Origin: RSA11 sp965652565
Lineage (GTDB): Bacteria; Actinomycetota; Thermoleophilia; Solirubrobacterales; 70-9
Direction: 5' to 3'
DNA: 47,823 nucleotides
NCBI GenBank assembly: GCA_965652565.1
Contig: CBFGWL010000011.1
Span: forward strand, 1-47,823
Shown: piece after piece, positions 40,388-47,622 of the stretch
Layout: the number at the start of each line of letters is the position of its first letter
How positions within the stretch are numbered: position 1 is the stretch's first letter
The notes under the pieces: generated by a model
Told to the model about the DNA's origin: nothing
The model's database searches: none
Seen by the model: the letters and a program-made list of their open reading frames with translations, nothing else
Translations under genes and position numbers: made by a program

Positions 40388-41800
40388 ATGAGCATCGCGA
40401 CCGATAGCGCCCAGCAGCCGACCATCGCGGTCACAAACCCGGCGACGGGCGAGGTGATCGGCGAGGTCCCGGCGGGCGGCGAGGCTGAAGCGCGGGCGGC
40501 CGTCGCCGCCGCGACCGCAGCATTCGACGGCTGGCGCCGCACGCCCGCCGCCGAACGCGCCGAGCTGTTGAAGGCGGCGGCGCGGCGGCTGCGGGACCGA
40601 GCCGCGGAGATCGCGCGCACCCAGACGCTCGAGAACGGCCGGCCGCTGCGCGAGTCCGTGGGCGGCGTGGAGGAGGCGATTGCGAAGATCGAGCAGTACG
40701 CCGAGCTGGGGGCGCTCCACCGTGGGTACACGCTCGCCGGCGACTGGGATGCGACCGACATGGCTGTGCGCGAGCCGTACGGGGTGGTTGCCGTGCTCGT
40801 GCCTTGGAACGACCCGATCGCGATCGCCGGCGGTCAGATCGCCGCGGCGCTCGTCACCGGCAACACCGTCGTCTTCAAGCCCTCCGAGCGCACGCCGCTG
40901 TCGGCGATCGAGTTCGCCAAGGCGTTCGAGCTGCCCGACGGCGTGTTCAATCTCCTGCACGGCGACGGGCGCGCGGGGGCTCCGCTCGTCGCCGACCCGC
41001 GGGTGGATCTCGTCATGCACACCGGCTCGGTCATCACGGGCCGCGAGATCGCGCGCGTCTGCGCCGAGCGGGGCGCGCGGTATCTGCTCGAGCTGGGCGG
41101 CAAGGACCCCCTGATCGTGGATCGCGACGTCGACCCGGAATGGGCCGCCGACCAGGCGGCGGGCGGCGCCTTCGCCAACGCCGGGCAGATCTGCACCTCG
41201 GTCGAGCGCATCTACGTCCATCGCGACGTGGCCGATGAGTTCGCCGCGGCCCTGGCCGCAAAGGCCGAGTCGTTGCGGATCGGCTCCGGGCTCGACGACG
41301 CCACCCAGATGGGTCCGCTGATCGACGAGCGTCAGCTTGAGCTCGTCGAGCGGCATGTGCGCGAGGCCCTCGACTCCGGCGCGCAGGCGCGCACCGGCGC
41401 CCGGCGCCTCGCCGGCGAGGGCTGCTTCTACGCGCCCACGGTGCTCGTCGGCGCGCGGCCGGAGATGGCGATCATGCGCGAGGAGACGTTCGGGCCGATC
41501 GCCGCGATCCAGGCCGTGGGCTCATTCGACGAGGCGATCGCCGCCGCCAACGCGACCGAGTACGGGCTCGCCGCCACGGTGCTCACCGCCTCGCAGGCCA
41601 ACGCGCAGCGCGCGTGGCGCGAGCTCGAGGTCGGCACGGTGAAGGTGAACTCGGCCTGGGGCGGAGCGCCCGGCGCAGGTGCGCATCCGCGGCGCGCGAG
41701 CGGCGTCGGCATCGGGTACGGTCCTGCGCTCCTCGACGAGATGACCCGCGTCAAGGTAGTCCACGTGGAGCCGGCCCGCGAGCGCCCCCGCTCGGACTGA
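40388..41800 (+). CDS. NAD(P)-dependent aldehyde dehydrogenase
   Basis: This 470-residue enzyme oxidises an aldehyde to an acid. The Rossmann and catalytic residues are present: VPWNDP near residue 135, the general base Glu235 in LELGGKDP and the nucleophile Cys269 in GQICTS, followed by EETFGPIAAIQ. ATG 40388 lies after GGAGGGAGAG; an in-frame ATG 15 bases upstream is an alternative. The C-terminus HPRRASGVGIGYGPALLDEMTRVKVVHVEP is typical of bacterial ALDHs of the succinate-semialdehyde/benzaldehyde group. The specific substrate is unknown. Confidence 0.92.
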   Translation: MSIATDSAQQPTIAVTNPATGEVIGEVPAGGEAEARAAVAAATAAFDGWRRTPAAERAELLKAAARRLRDRAAEIARTQTLENGRPLRESVGGVEEAIAKIEQYAELGALHRGYTLAGDWDATDMAVREPYGVVAVLVPWNDPIAIAGGQIAAALVTGNTVVFKPSERTPLSAIEFAKAFELPDGVFNLLHGDGRAGAPLVADPRVDLVMHTGSVITGREIARVCAERGARYLLELGGKDPLIVDRDVDPEWAADQAAGGAFANAGQICTSVERIYVHRDVADEFAAALAAKAESLRIGSGLDDATQMGPLIDERQLELVERHVREALDSGAQARTGARRLAGEGCFYAPTVLVGARPEMAIMREETFGPIAAIQAVGSFDEAIAAANATEYGLAATVLTASQANAQRAWRELEVGTVKVNSAWGGAPGAGAHPRRASGVGIGYGPALLDEMTRVKVVHVEPARERPRSD

Positions 41801-41801
41801 A

Positions 41802-41817
41802 GCGGCGCGTTCGCCGC
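41802..41817 (+). terminator. Short hairpin after the aldehyde dehydrogenase gene
   Basis: GCGGCG-CGTT-CGCCGC forms a 6-bp stem with a 4-nt loop directly after the stop codon at 41800. Confidence 0.35.
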
Positions 41818-41830
41818 CGGGCGGCCGCAA

Positions 41831-41836
41831 TAGGCT
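41831..41836 (+). promoter_or_regulatory. TAGGCT -10 box of the dsbB-like gene
   Basis: TAGGCT ends 9 nt before ATG 41846 with no ribosome site between them. Confidence 0.45.
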
Positions 41837-41845
41837 GCCGCGCAC

Positions 41846-42424
41846 ATGGCCAAGTCCGAGGTGATCGATCTCGTCGCGCTCGCGCTGAGCGTGCTCGCGG
41901 TCGCCGCGCAGGCGATCGTGCTGGTCGTGATCGCGACCGCGGTGGCAGGTCTGGTGTGGGCGCCCGCGCGCGGCGTCCTCCGCGAGGTCGCCGAGGGGCT
42001 CGGCCCGGGCCTGCTCTGGGGTGCCTGGGGGATCGCGGCGACGGCGACGGCCGGCAGCTTGTTCTTCTCCGAGTACGCAGAGTTCGTCCCCTGCGGCCTG
42101 TGCTGGTACCAGCGGATCGCGATGTACCCGCTCGTCGTGATCCTCTTCATCGCCGCGTACAGGCGCGACTACGCGGCGGCGGCCCGCTACGGCCTGCCGC
42201 TCGTCGCGCTCGGCGCCGCGGTGTCCATCTGGCACAACTACGTGGAGCGCAACCCGGAGGCCGAGACGGGTCTCTGCTCGATCGGCGGGACGACGTCGTG
42301 CGCCGTGAAGTGGATCGAGGAGCTCGGCTACGTGACGATCCCGGTGCTGTCGCTCAGCGCCTTCGCGGCGATCGCGCTGCTGTTGTTCGGCGCGAGGGCG
42401 CTGGGAAGGTCGGAGTCGCGATGA
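41846..42424 (+). CDS. DsbB/BdbC-type disulfide bond formation protein
   Basis: This 192-residue membrane protein reoxidises an extracytoplasmic thiol oxidase and passes electrons to quinone. It has an extra N-terminal helix followed by four DsbB helices. The redox pair CGLC lies in FVPCGLCWYQRIAMYPL and the second pair in ETGLCSIGGTTSCAVKW. The hydrophobic closing part YVTIPVLSLSAFAAIALLLF is typical. No thiol-oxidase gene lies next to it. Confidence 0.9.
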   Translation: MAKSEVIDLVALALSVLAVAAQAIVLVVIATAVAGLVWAPARGVLREVAEGLGPGLLWGAWGIAATATAGSLFFSEYAEFVPCGLCWYQRIAMYPLVVILFIAAYRRDYAAAARYGLPLVALGAAVSIWHNYVERNPEAETGLCSIGGTTSCAVKWIEELGYVTIPVLSLSAFAAIALLLFGARALGRSESR

Positions 42425-42467
42425 GGCAGGTCGGCGCTCGCGCGCGCTGCGTGTCACACTCGTGGCG

Positions 42468-43235
42468 ATGACCATCGCCCGCACCGTGATGATCGGCGAG
42501 CGGACGGTGACCCGCATCGGCCTCGGGACGAACCGCCTCACGGACACGGCGGAGAACCGGGAGTTCCTGCGCGCCGCCGTCGACGCCGGCGTCGAGATGA
42601 TCGACACCGCGCACCTCTACACCGACGGTGAGAGCGAGCGCACGATCGGCGCCCTGCTCGGCGAGTTTCCCGAGAACGTGGTCGTCGCGACGAAGGGCGG
42701 CTTCCACAAGGCGAAGCCGGATGTGCTGCGCCGCGAGCTCGAGCAGAGCTTCGAGAGCTTGGGCGTGGAGCAGATCGAGCTCTACTACCTGCACCGCGTC
42801 GATCCTGAGGTGGCGCTCGAGGAATCGCTGGGGGTGATCGCCGAGGCCCGTGACCAGGGCCGCATCGCCCACGTCGGCCTCTCGAAGGTCTCCGTGGAGG
42901 AGATCGAGCGCGCCCGCGAGGTCGTGCCGATCACGGCCGTACAGAACGAGTACAACCTCGGCGCCCGCGGGGACGATGACGTGATCTCCTACTGCGAGCG
43001 CGAGGGCATCGTGTTCGTGCCGTACTACCCGCTGCGCGCCGAGGTCCCAGCGCTCGGCGAGCTCGCCGCGAAGTACGACGCGACGCCCCAGCAGATCCCC
43101 CTGGCGTGGATGCTCAAGCGCTCGCCGGCGGTCCTGCCGATTCCCGGCACGCGCTCGATCGAGCACCTGCGCTCGAACCTCGCCGCGCTCGACATCGAGC
43201 TCGACGACGCGGACTACGAGCGGCTGACGGGCTGA
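42468..43235 (+). CDS. Aldo/keto reductase
   Basis: This 255-residue TIM-barrel oxidoreductase uses NADPH. The catalytic set is seen as Asp and Tyr in MIDTAHLYTDG, Lys in VVATKGGF and His in YYLHRVD. The C-terminal cofactor segment is PIPGTRSIEHLRSNL. ATG 42468 is used; GTG 42462 is in frame two codons earlier. It is followed after 2 bases by an unknown helical gene, so the two are likely co-transcribed. Confidence 0.9.
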   Translation: MTIARTVMIGERTVTRIGLGTNRLTDTAENREFLRAAVDAGVEMIDTAHLYTDGESERTIGALLGEFPENVVVATKGGFHKAKPDVLRRELEQSFESLGVEQIELYYLHRVDPEVALEESLGVIAEARDQGRIAHVGLSKVSVEEIERAREVVPITAVQNEYNLGARGDDDVISYCEREGIVFVPYYPLRAEVPALGELAAKYDATPQQIPLAWMLKRSPAVLPIPGTRSIEHLRSNLAALDIELDDADYERLTG

Positions 43236-43237
43236 CG

Positions 43238-43696
43238 ATGCCGATCAGCACGAAGGAGGCCCGCACGGAGATCCTCGGCGAGCTCGGGCTCGCCGAGCAG
43301 CAGCTGGAGCTGGCCCTCGCCGCCCTGGGCGAGGGGTTCGAGCTGATGGCGGTCGGCGCGGCCGAGCGCTTGGAGGACGAGCTCTTTCGCCCGGTCCAGC
43401 GCGCTTACGCTCGCGCCAAGCGAACCCGAGCGCAGTTCGCCGCGCGCGTCGGGATTCCGGCCGGGGACCTGGAGCGGCTCTCGCCCGGCGGCCCGTCCCA
43501 GGGCGCGAAGGCCTTCGTCGAGCGCGCCGCGGCGGCGGCGCAGGAGGCCGATCGCCTCCTAAGCGAGCTGCAGGACTCCATGCTGCCCGTCGAGGCGGGC
43601 GACGCCGAGCTGCGCGCCGGTTTGAGTGACACGCGCGCCCAGCTGGCGGGCGTGGAGCGCGCCGCGGCGGGCTTTCTGCGCACGCTCGGCCGCTAG
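43238..43696 (+). CDS. Helical protein of unknown function
   Basis: This 152-residue soluble protein is almost entirely alpha-helical, with Glu/Ala/Leu/Arg heptads throughout (EILGELGLAEQQLELALAALG, AERLEDELFRPVQRAYARAKR). I recognise no family. ATG 43238 lies two bases after the aldo/keto reductase stop, implying translation from the same mRNA. A role as an oligomeric or scaffold-type helix bundle is possible, but nothing in the sequence shows it. Confidence 0.7.
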   Translation: MPISTKEARTEILGELGLAEQQLELALAALGEGFELMAVGAAERLEDELFRPVQRAYARAKRTRAQFAARVGIPAGDLERLSPGGPSQGAKAFVERAAAAAQEADRLLSELQDSMLPVEAGDAELRAGLSDTRAQLAGVERAAAGFLRTLGR

Positions 43697-43703
43697 ACCG
43701 CGC

Positions 43704-43727
43704 GTTTTTCAGCCGTTGCCTTGGGTA
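43704..43727 (+). promoter_or_regulatory. SigB/SigF-type promoter of the DUF4383 operon
   Basis: GTTT (43704-43707), 15 nt, then GGGTA (43723-43727). This is the best match in the window to the actinobacterial SigB/SigF consensus, 37 nt before the start at 43764. Confidence 0.6.
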
Positions 43728-43763
43728 CGCGGCTGCTAATCGACGCAGAGGAGGGTGATGCAC

Positions 43764-44219
43764 ATGGATGCATCCGCGAGCCCGGGCGCGGGCCGCGACG
43801 AGACGATGATCACGGCCGGTCGCAACCTGGCGCAGATGTTCTGCATCGTGACCGGGGCCGTGCTGTTGATCGTCGGCGTGCTGGGTTTCATCAGCGACGC
43901 AAGCTTCGACGCCGGCTCGAACGTCGAGGGCAGTGAGTTCCTCGGATTCGAGGTCAACGGCTGGCACAACCTCGTCCACATCGCGACCGGTGCGTTCCTG
44001 CTCGCCGTCGCGGGCAACGCGGCGACGGCGATCACCGGTGCGCTCGCGTTCGGCGTGCTCTACGTGGTCGTGTTCCTTTGGGGGCTGATCGACGACACCG
44101 TCCTGTGGTTGGTGCCGATCAACGCCGCCGACAACGTCCTCCATCTGATCCTCGCGATCGCGGCGATCGTCGCAGCGCTCGCCGCCCGCTCGATGATCAG
44201 GACGGGGGAGCATCGATGA
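43764..44219 (+). CDS. DUF4383-type small membrane protein
   Basis: This 151-residue protein has four hydrophobic helices and the WHNLVHIATGAFLLAVAG and ADNVLHLILAIAAIV blocks of the DUF4383 family, found mainly in Actinobacteria. Function unknown, often linked to stress regulons. ATG 43764 is 9 nt after GGAGG; in-frame ATG 43758 and GTG 43755 lie too close to the ribosome site. The stop overlaps the next gene (ATGA). Confidence 0.82.
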   Translation: MDASASPGAGRDETMITAGRNLAQMFCIVTGAVLLIVGVLGFISDASFDAGSNVEGSEFLGFEVNGWHNLVHIATGAFLLAVAGNAATAITGALAFGVLYVVVFLWGLIDDTVLWLVPINAADNVLHLILAIAAIVAALAARSMIRTGEHR

Positions 44220-44434
44220 CCATCGGCGCATCCCTTTTCCTCATCGCCGTCGGCGCGATCCTGCGCTGGGCGGTCAGCGACTCCATCGAGGGCGTCGATC
44301 TGACCACCGTCGGCCTGATCCTCCTGATCGTCGGCGTGATCGGGCTCATCCTCGGCCTCTGGCAGACCCAGAGGTTCAGCCGCGGCCGGGGCTACGACGA
44401 AACCCCGCCTCCGCCCGCGGACCGGCGCTACTAG
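44216..44434 (+). CDS. Small two-helix membrane protein, DUF6458-like
   Basis: This 72-residue protein has two hydrophobic helices (MTIGASLFLIAVGAILRWAV and VGLILLIVGVIGLILGLW) and an Arg/Pro-rich cytoplasmic tail. The opening and layout match a small actinobacterial family that I recall as DUF6458. It is co-translated with the DUF4383 gene and so under the same stress-type promoter. Confidence 0.78.
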   Translation: MTIGASLFLIAVGAILRWAVSDSIEGVDLTTVGLILLIVGVIGLILGLWQTQRFSRGRGYDETPPPPADRRY

Positions 44435-44443
44435 CGAGCGAGA

Positions 44444-44475
44444 CCGCCCGCGCGCAGATATCCGCGCGCGGGCGG
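44444..44475 (+). terminator. Hairpin terminator of the DUF4383 operon
   Basis: A perfect 12-bp stem (44444-44455 with 44464-44475) around an 8-nt loop, followed by TTCCC. It insulates the operon from the SRP RNA promoter just downstream. Confidence 0.72.
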
Positions 44476-44483
44476 TTCCCCGC

Positions 44484-44489
44484 TACGAT
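44484..44489 (+). promoter_or_regulatory. -10 box (TACGAT) of the SRP RNA gene
   Basis: TACGAT predicts transcription start near 44495, which agrees with the 5' end deduced from pairing of the RNA termini. Confidence 0.5.
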
Positions 44490-44493
44490 TCGC

Positions 44494-44750
44494 AGCGGAC
44501 CGTGCTAGGTGGGGCGCTAGCGGTGCCTCTGTCACCCGCAATCCGCTCTAGCGGGGCTGAACGCCCGCCCGAGGGTCGCGGCCTTCGGGGTCAGTACGTC
44601 GCGGGCGGCGTTGACGGCCAGGTCCCGCGCGATGCGCGCCCGTGAACCAGGTCAGGTCCGGAAGGAAGCAGCCTTAAGCGGTAGCGAGCAAGCGACGCGG
44701 ATCGCCTGACCCGAGCTAGCCACGGCGGGAACGCCCGGGGACCGCTTTCG
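44494..44750 (+). ncRNA. ffs: Signal recognition particle RNA, large form with Alu domain
   Basis: The S-domain hallmark GGTCAGGTCCGGAAGGAAGC is at 44652-44671. The upstream part matches the Alu-domain text of the B. subtilis scRNA: TGCTAGGTGGGG, TAGCGGTGCC, CCGCAATCCGCTCTAGCGGGG, then GTTGACGGCCAGGTCC and CTGACCCGAGCTAGCC. The ends AGCGG (44494-44498) and CCGCT (44742-44746) pair, giving about 257 nt. It forms the RNA core of the particle that targets membrane and exported proteins with Ffh. The neighbour is not dnaX, which often follows it in other actinobacteria. Confidence 0.93.
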
Positions 44751-44797
44751 ACGGCGGGCCCGCACGGTCCATGCTTGTTTGCGAGCGGGCGCGGCGC

Positions 44798-45940
44798 TCA
44801 GCGCAGGGCGTGGCAGACGGCGTCCAGCTGGGCGTGGCGGATCAGGTCGGAGACCTCCTGGTTGCCCATGCCCGGCACGATCTGCGCGTTCACCGTGAAG
44901 ACGACCGAGCGCCTGCCGGTGCGGTCGGCGGCGGCGAAGAGCCGGTAGCCGGGGAACGAGCCCGTGTGACCGAACATCGTGCCGCAGTGGGTGCGGTAGC
45001 GGAACAGCCCGAGGCCGGCGCGGTTGCGCCCGGGGCCCGGCGGGGAGGAGGAGCCGATCACCCACTTGCGCTGCACGCGCTTCGCCTTTGCGTTGAAGAG
45101 CTTGCCGCCGACGTAGGCGCGGAAGAAGCGGTTCACGTCCACGAGGTTCGAGACGATCCCGCCCGAGGCCCACGCCAGCGCCGGGTTGATGAACTCGCTC
45201 ACGTCCTCCGGCGGGTCGTGGGGATCGATCTCGTAGCCGTGCATGTACGGCTTCGGCATCTCCACTGTGTCGGGCAGGCTCGTGCGCTTGAGGCCCGCGG
45301 GTCGGTAGACGTGGCGCTCGAGGAGCTCCTCGTAGGGCTTGCCGGTCACCGCTTCGGCCATCAGGCCGACCACGATGTTGTCGGTGTCCGAGTAGGCGTA
45401 GCGCTCGCCGGGGCCGAACTCGGGATCGACGCCCTTGACGAAATCGAGTAGCTCGAGCGGCGTCATGTACTGCGTCGGGTTGTTGATCAGCTCGTTGATG
45501 AACGCGTCCTGGTGGATGTAGTCGGGGAGTCCGGCGGTGTGCTGGAGCGCTTGAGCGAGGGTGACGTCCTCGGCTTGGGGGAGGAGGTCCGGTCCGAGCA
45601 CGTCGGCGACCGTGTCGTTCGGGCGCAGCTTGCCGCGGGCGATGAGCTTGAGCGCGACGGCGCCGTTGAACGCCTTCGCCATGCTCGCGATGCGGTAGTG
45701 CTGCCGCTTGGTCGGCCGCGCCCCGGTTTCGAGATTCGCCTTCCCGCGGCGCAGGAACGTCGTTCGCTTGCCGCGCTGCACCAGGACGGCGACGCCGGGC
45801 GGAGCGTCGTCCGCGGACATCAGTTCCTTGAGCGCGGCGCGCAGCTGGGCGCCCGTCTTCTTCGGTGCCGCGCCGGCCGTGGCGGGGACCGCCACGAGCG
45901 CGAGGAGCGCGAAAAGGGCGAGGGTGGCTCGGCGAATCAT
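44798..45940 (-). CDS. Exported serine hydrolase of beta-lactamase class C / DD-peptidase type
   Basis: This 380-residue protein has a Sec signal peptide (cut near TAGAA, residue 25) and the penicillin-binding fold. SxxK is SMAK with Ser86 and Lys89, the Tyr motif is YSD (in YAYSDTDN, where YxN is usual), and the third motif is HTG in FGHTGSFPGY. It is likely a D-alanyl-D-alanine carboxypeptidase or esterase rather than a resistance beta-lactamase. It lies 22 bases after the M15-like gene pair, probably in the same mRNA. Confidence 0.88.
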   Translation of the reverse strand: MIRRATLALFALLALVAVPATAGAAPKKTGAQLRAALKELMSADDAPPGVAVLVQRGKRTTFLRRGKANLETGARPTKRQHYRIASMAKAFNGAVALKLIARGKLRPNDTVADVLGPDLLPQAEDVTLAQALQHTAGLPDYIHQDAFINELINNPTQYMTPLELLDFVKGVDPEFGPGERYAYSDTDNIVVGLMAEAVTGKPYEELLERHVYRPAGLKRTSLPDTVEMPKPYMHGYEIDPHDPPEDVSEFINPALAWASGGIVSNLVDVNRFFRAYVGGKLFNAKAKRVQRKWVIGSSSPPGPGRNRAGLGLFRYRTHCGTMFGHTGSFPGYRLFAAADRTGRRSVVFTVNAQIVPGMGNQEVSDLIRHAQLDAVCHALR

Positions 45941-45962
45941 CGGCTCAGTATGCCGAGCCGTC

Positions 45963-46706
45963 TCAGCGCGATTGGGGAAGGGTTACCCCACCCGTCTCGG
46001 GCTGCGGCGGAGCGAGCCTGCGCCCGAGCGACCGCGGCGTGATTCCGCCCGTCGCGGGCACCGGCGTGGCCTTCACGCCGCCGTGGTTCTTGCGCTGGCG
46101 CTTGCCCTTCTTCTTGCTCTTGCCTTGGCCCTTCTTCGTGTTCTTGGGCTTCGCCGGGTCGTTTGCCTTGCCGCCGTCGCCCTTGGGCTTCGCCGGGGTG
46201 GGGCAGCGCAGCGAGTAGACGGTGCGCGCGGGCTTGTTGTAGCGGGTCTCGCTGTGGCTCCAGGAGAGGTGCAGGTGGTGGCCGCGGCCGTGGCCCGGGT
46301 CGCCGTTGTAGCCGACCCAGCGGAACGGGGCGCGCGGGCGGTTCTGCCTCGGCTCGGCCCACTTCGCGAGCTTCGAGATCAGCTTCCAGGAGCCGCCGCG
46401 TCTGATGTCGGGGACGATGTCGAGGGCGAGGCCGATGGGGTGCTCGCCGTTGCGCGAGTGCACGGGGTCGAGCGAGTAGCCGTCGGTGATGAAGATCTTG
46501 TACTTGCGCTTGAGCATGCGCACGTCGTTCAGCAGGCGGCGGTCGATGCGCTCGCCGGGCGAGCCCGGGATCCCGACGAAGCGCCCGCCGCCGGTGGTCT
46601 CGCAGAGCCGGGGGGCGAGCTTCTCGCTGCGCATGGCGCCGGTGGCGAAGTTGGCGGCGACGAGCGCGAGCGCGGCGAGGGCGATGGTGAGCGCGGCCGT
46701 CCTCAT
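45963..46706 (-). CDS. Exported M15-like (DD-peptidase-fold) protein with Lys-rich tail
   Basis: This 247-residue protein has an N-terminal signal sequence or anchor (MRTAALTIALAALALVAANF). The metal-ligand pattern of the M15/VanY fold is present: His89 and Asp96 in GEHPIGLALD and His144-x-His146 in HHLHLSW. A C-terminal tail of about 80 residues is rich in Lys, Pro and Gly and could bind the wall or anionic polymers. Its ATG overlaps the stop of the upstream M15-like gene (ATGA), so they are made together. The catalytic role in peptidoglycan is inferred. Confidence 0.8.
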   Translation of the reverse strand: MRTAALTIALAALALVAANFATGAMRSEKLAPRLCETTGGGRFVGIPGSPGERIDRRLLNDVRMLKRKYKIFITDGYSLDPVHSRNGEHPIGLALDIVPDIRRGGSWKLISKLAKWAEPRQNRPRAPFRWVGYNGDPGHGRGHHLHLSWSHSETRYNKPARTVYSLRCPTPAKPKGDGGKANDPAKPKNTKKGQGKSKKKGKRQRKNHGGVKATPVPATGGITPRSLGRRLAPPQPETGGVTLPQSR

Positions 46707-47329
46707 CGCTTCGAGACCTTGCTGCGCCAGAAGCTCGTGCGCTTGCGGGCGCCGGGCCAGTTGAGCTCGAGGTGGACGTGGTCGCGGTGGGCCTGGGTGG
46801 GATCCAGGTTCTTCTTCTTGCGGCCGTTGTCGCGGTAGCAGTACGAGTACTTGCCCATCCGCGCCTGACCGGACCACCAGGACTTGCAGTTGAAGATGAT
46901 CCCCTGCACGCCCATGCGCCGGGCCAGGGCGGCGTCGCGGCCCTTGCGGTCGGCGGCGAGCAGGGTCTTGATCAAGCGCTGGGCGGCGCGCTTTTCCTTG
47001 GGACGGCGCGCGTCGAGGCGCCAGTCGAGCGCCCGGCCCTCGGCGTGCAGGCTGGCGCTGTTGCGACCCCAGCGCTCGCAGCGCAGGATGCCCCACGACT
47101 CGCCGCGGACGTTGCGATCGAGCCAGCGAGCGAGCGCCTTGGTACCGCGCTGGGCGCGGCTCTTGCACTTCTTGGCCGCGTCGTAGCGAAAGCCTTCCAT
47201 GGGCTTCGCGATCAGCTTGCGGTGGTTCGCGGGGTTCGGCGCGAGTCCGGCCGCCGCGCTGCCGGCCACCACGAGGGCGAGCGCCAACCCGACGAGCGCC
47301 CCCTGCGCGCTCGTTCTGAATGCCTTCAC
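46703..47329 (-). CDS. Exported M15-like (DD-peptidase-fold) protein
   Basis: This 208-residue protein has a signal peptide (cut near GSAAA, residue 27) and the same ligand layout as its downstream neighbour: His95 and Asp102 in LHAEGRALD and His184-x-His186 in DHVHLELNW. Cys55, Cys84, Cys148 and Cys164 may make disulfides. GTG 47329 is used because it begins a normal signal peptide; the open frame continues upstream into the repeat array and is not likely coding there. It is the first gene of the minus-strand wall-enzyme operon. Confidence 0.78.
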   Translation of the reverse strand: MKAFRTSAQGALVGLALALVVAGSAAAGLAPNPANHRKLIAKPMEGFRYDAAKKCKSRAQRGTKALARWLDRNVRGESWGILRCERWGRNSASLHAEGRALDWRLDARRPKEKRAAQRLIKTLLAADRKGRDAALARRMGVQGIIFNCKSWWSGQARMGKYSYCYRDNGRKKKNLDPTQAHRDHVHLELNWPGARKRTSFWRSKVSKR

Positions 47330-47622
47330 GTGTTCTTGCTTCGGAAGGTGGGGCGGAAGGCTTGAGTGATGCATGGGGGCGTGCGGGCGGTGGGGTGGTC
47401 CGGGCGTTTGCGGTGGCGGGGCCGGGGCGGTCGCGCGGGGCGGGGCCGGGTAGCGCGGGCGTTCGTGGCGGCGGGGCCGGTTTGGTCCGCGCGGGCTCGG
47501 GGCCGGGGCGATGGGCAAGTAAGAGGGAGAGAGGTCTGCGGGGGCGCGGGTTCGCAGCGTCTCTCGTGTGGTTTGGGGCACACGGCGCGCGTCTTGCGTG
47601 CGCCGCGCCGCCACGCAACGCC
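47330..47622. other. G-rich intergenic stretch without recognised genes
   Basis: About 290 bases upstream of the M15-like gene. The plus strand is rich in GGGGCCGG and GCGGG runs. I see no convincing start codon with ribosome site or promoter; only short frames caused by high GC are present. Confidence 0.5.

Noticed and set aside
44652..44671. Short 4.5S-type SRP RNA only
   Set aside because: Alu-domain sequence upstream and pairing ends show that the longer form is encoded.
45963..47618. 551-residue fusion frame covering the M15-like genes
   Set aside because: The first part is in the wrong frame relative to the upstream M15-like gene; ATG 46706 starts a proper signal sequence.
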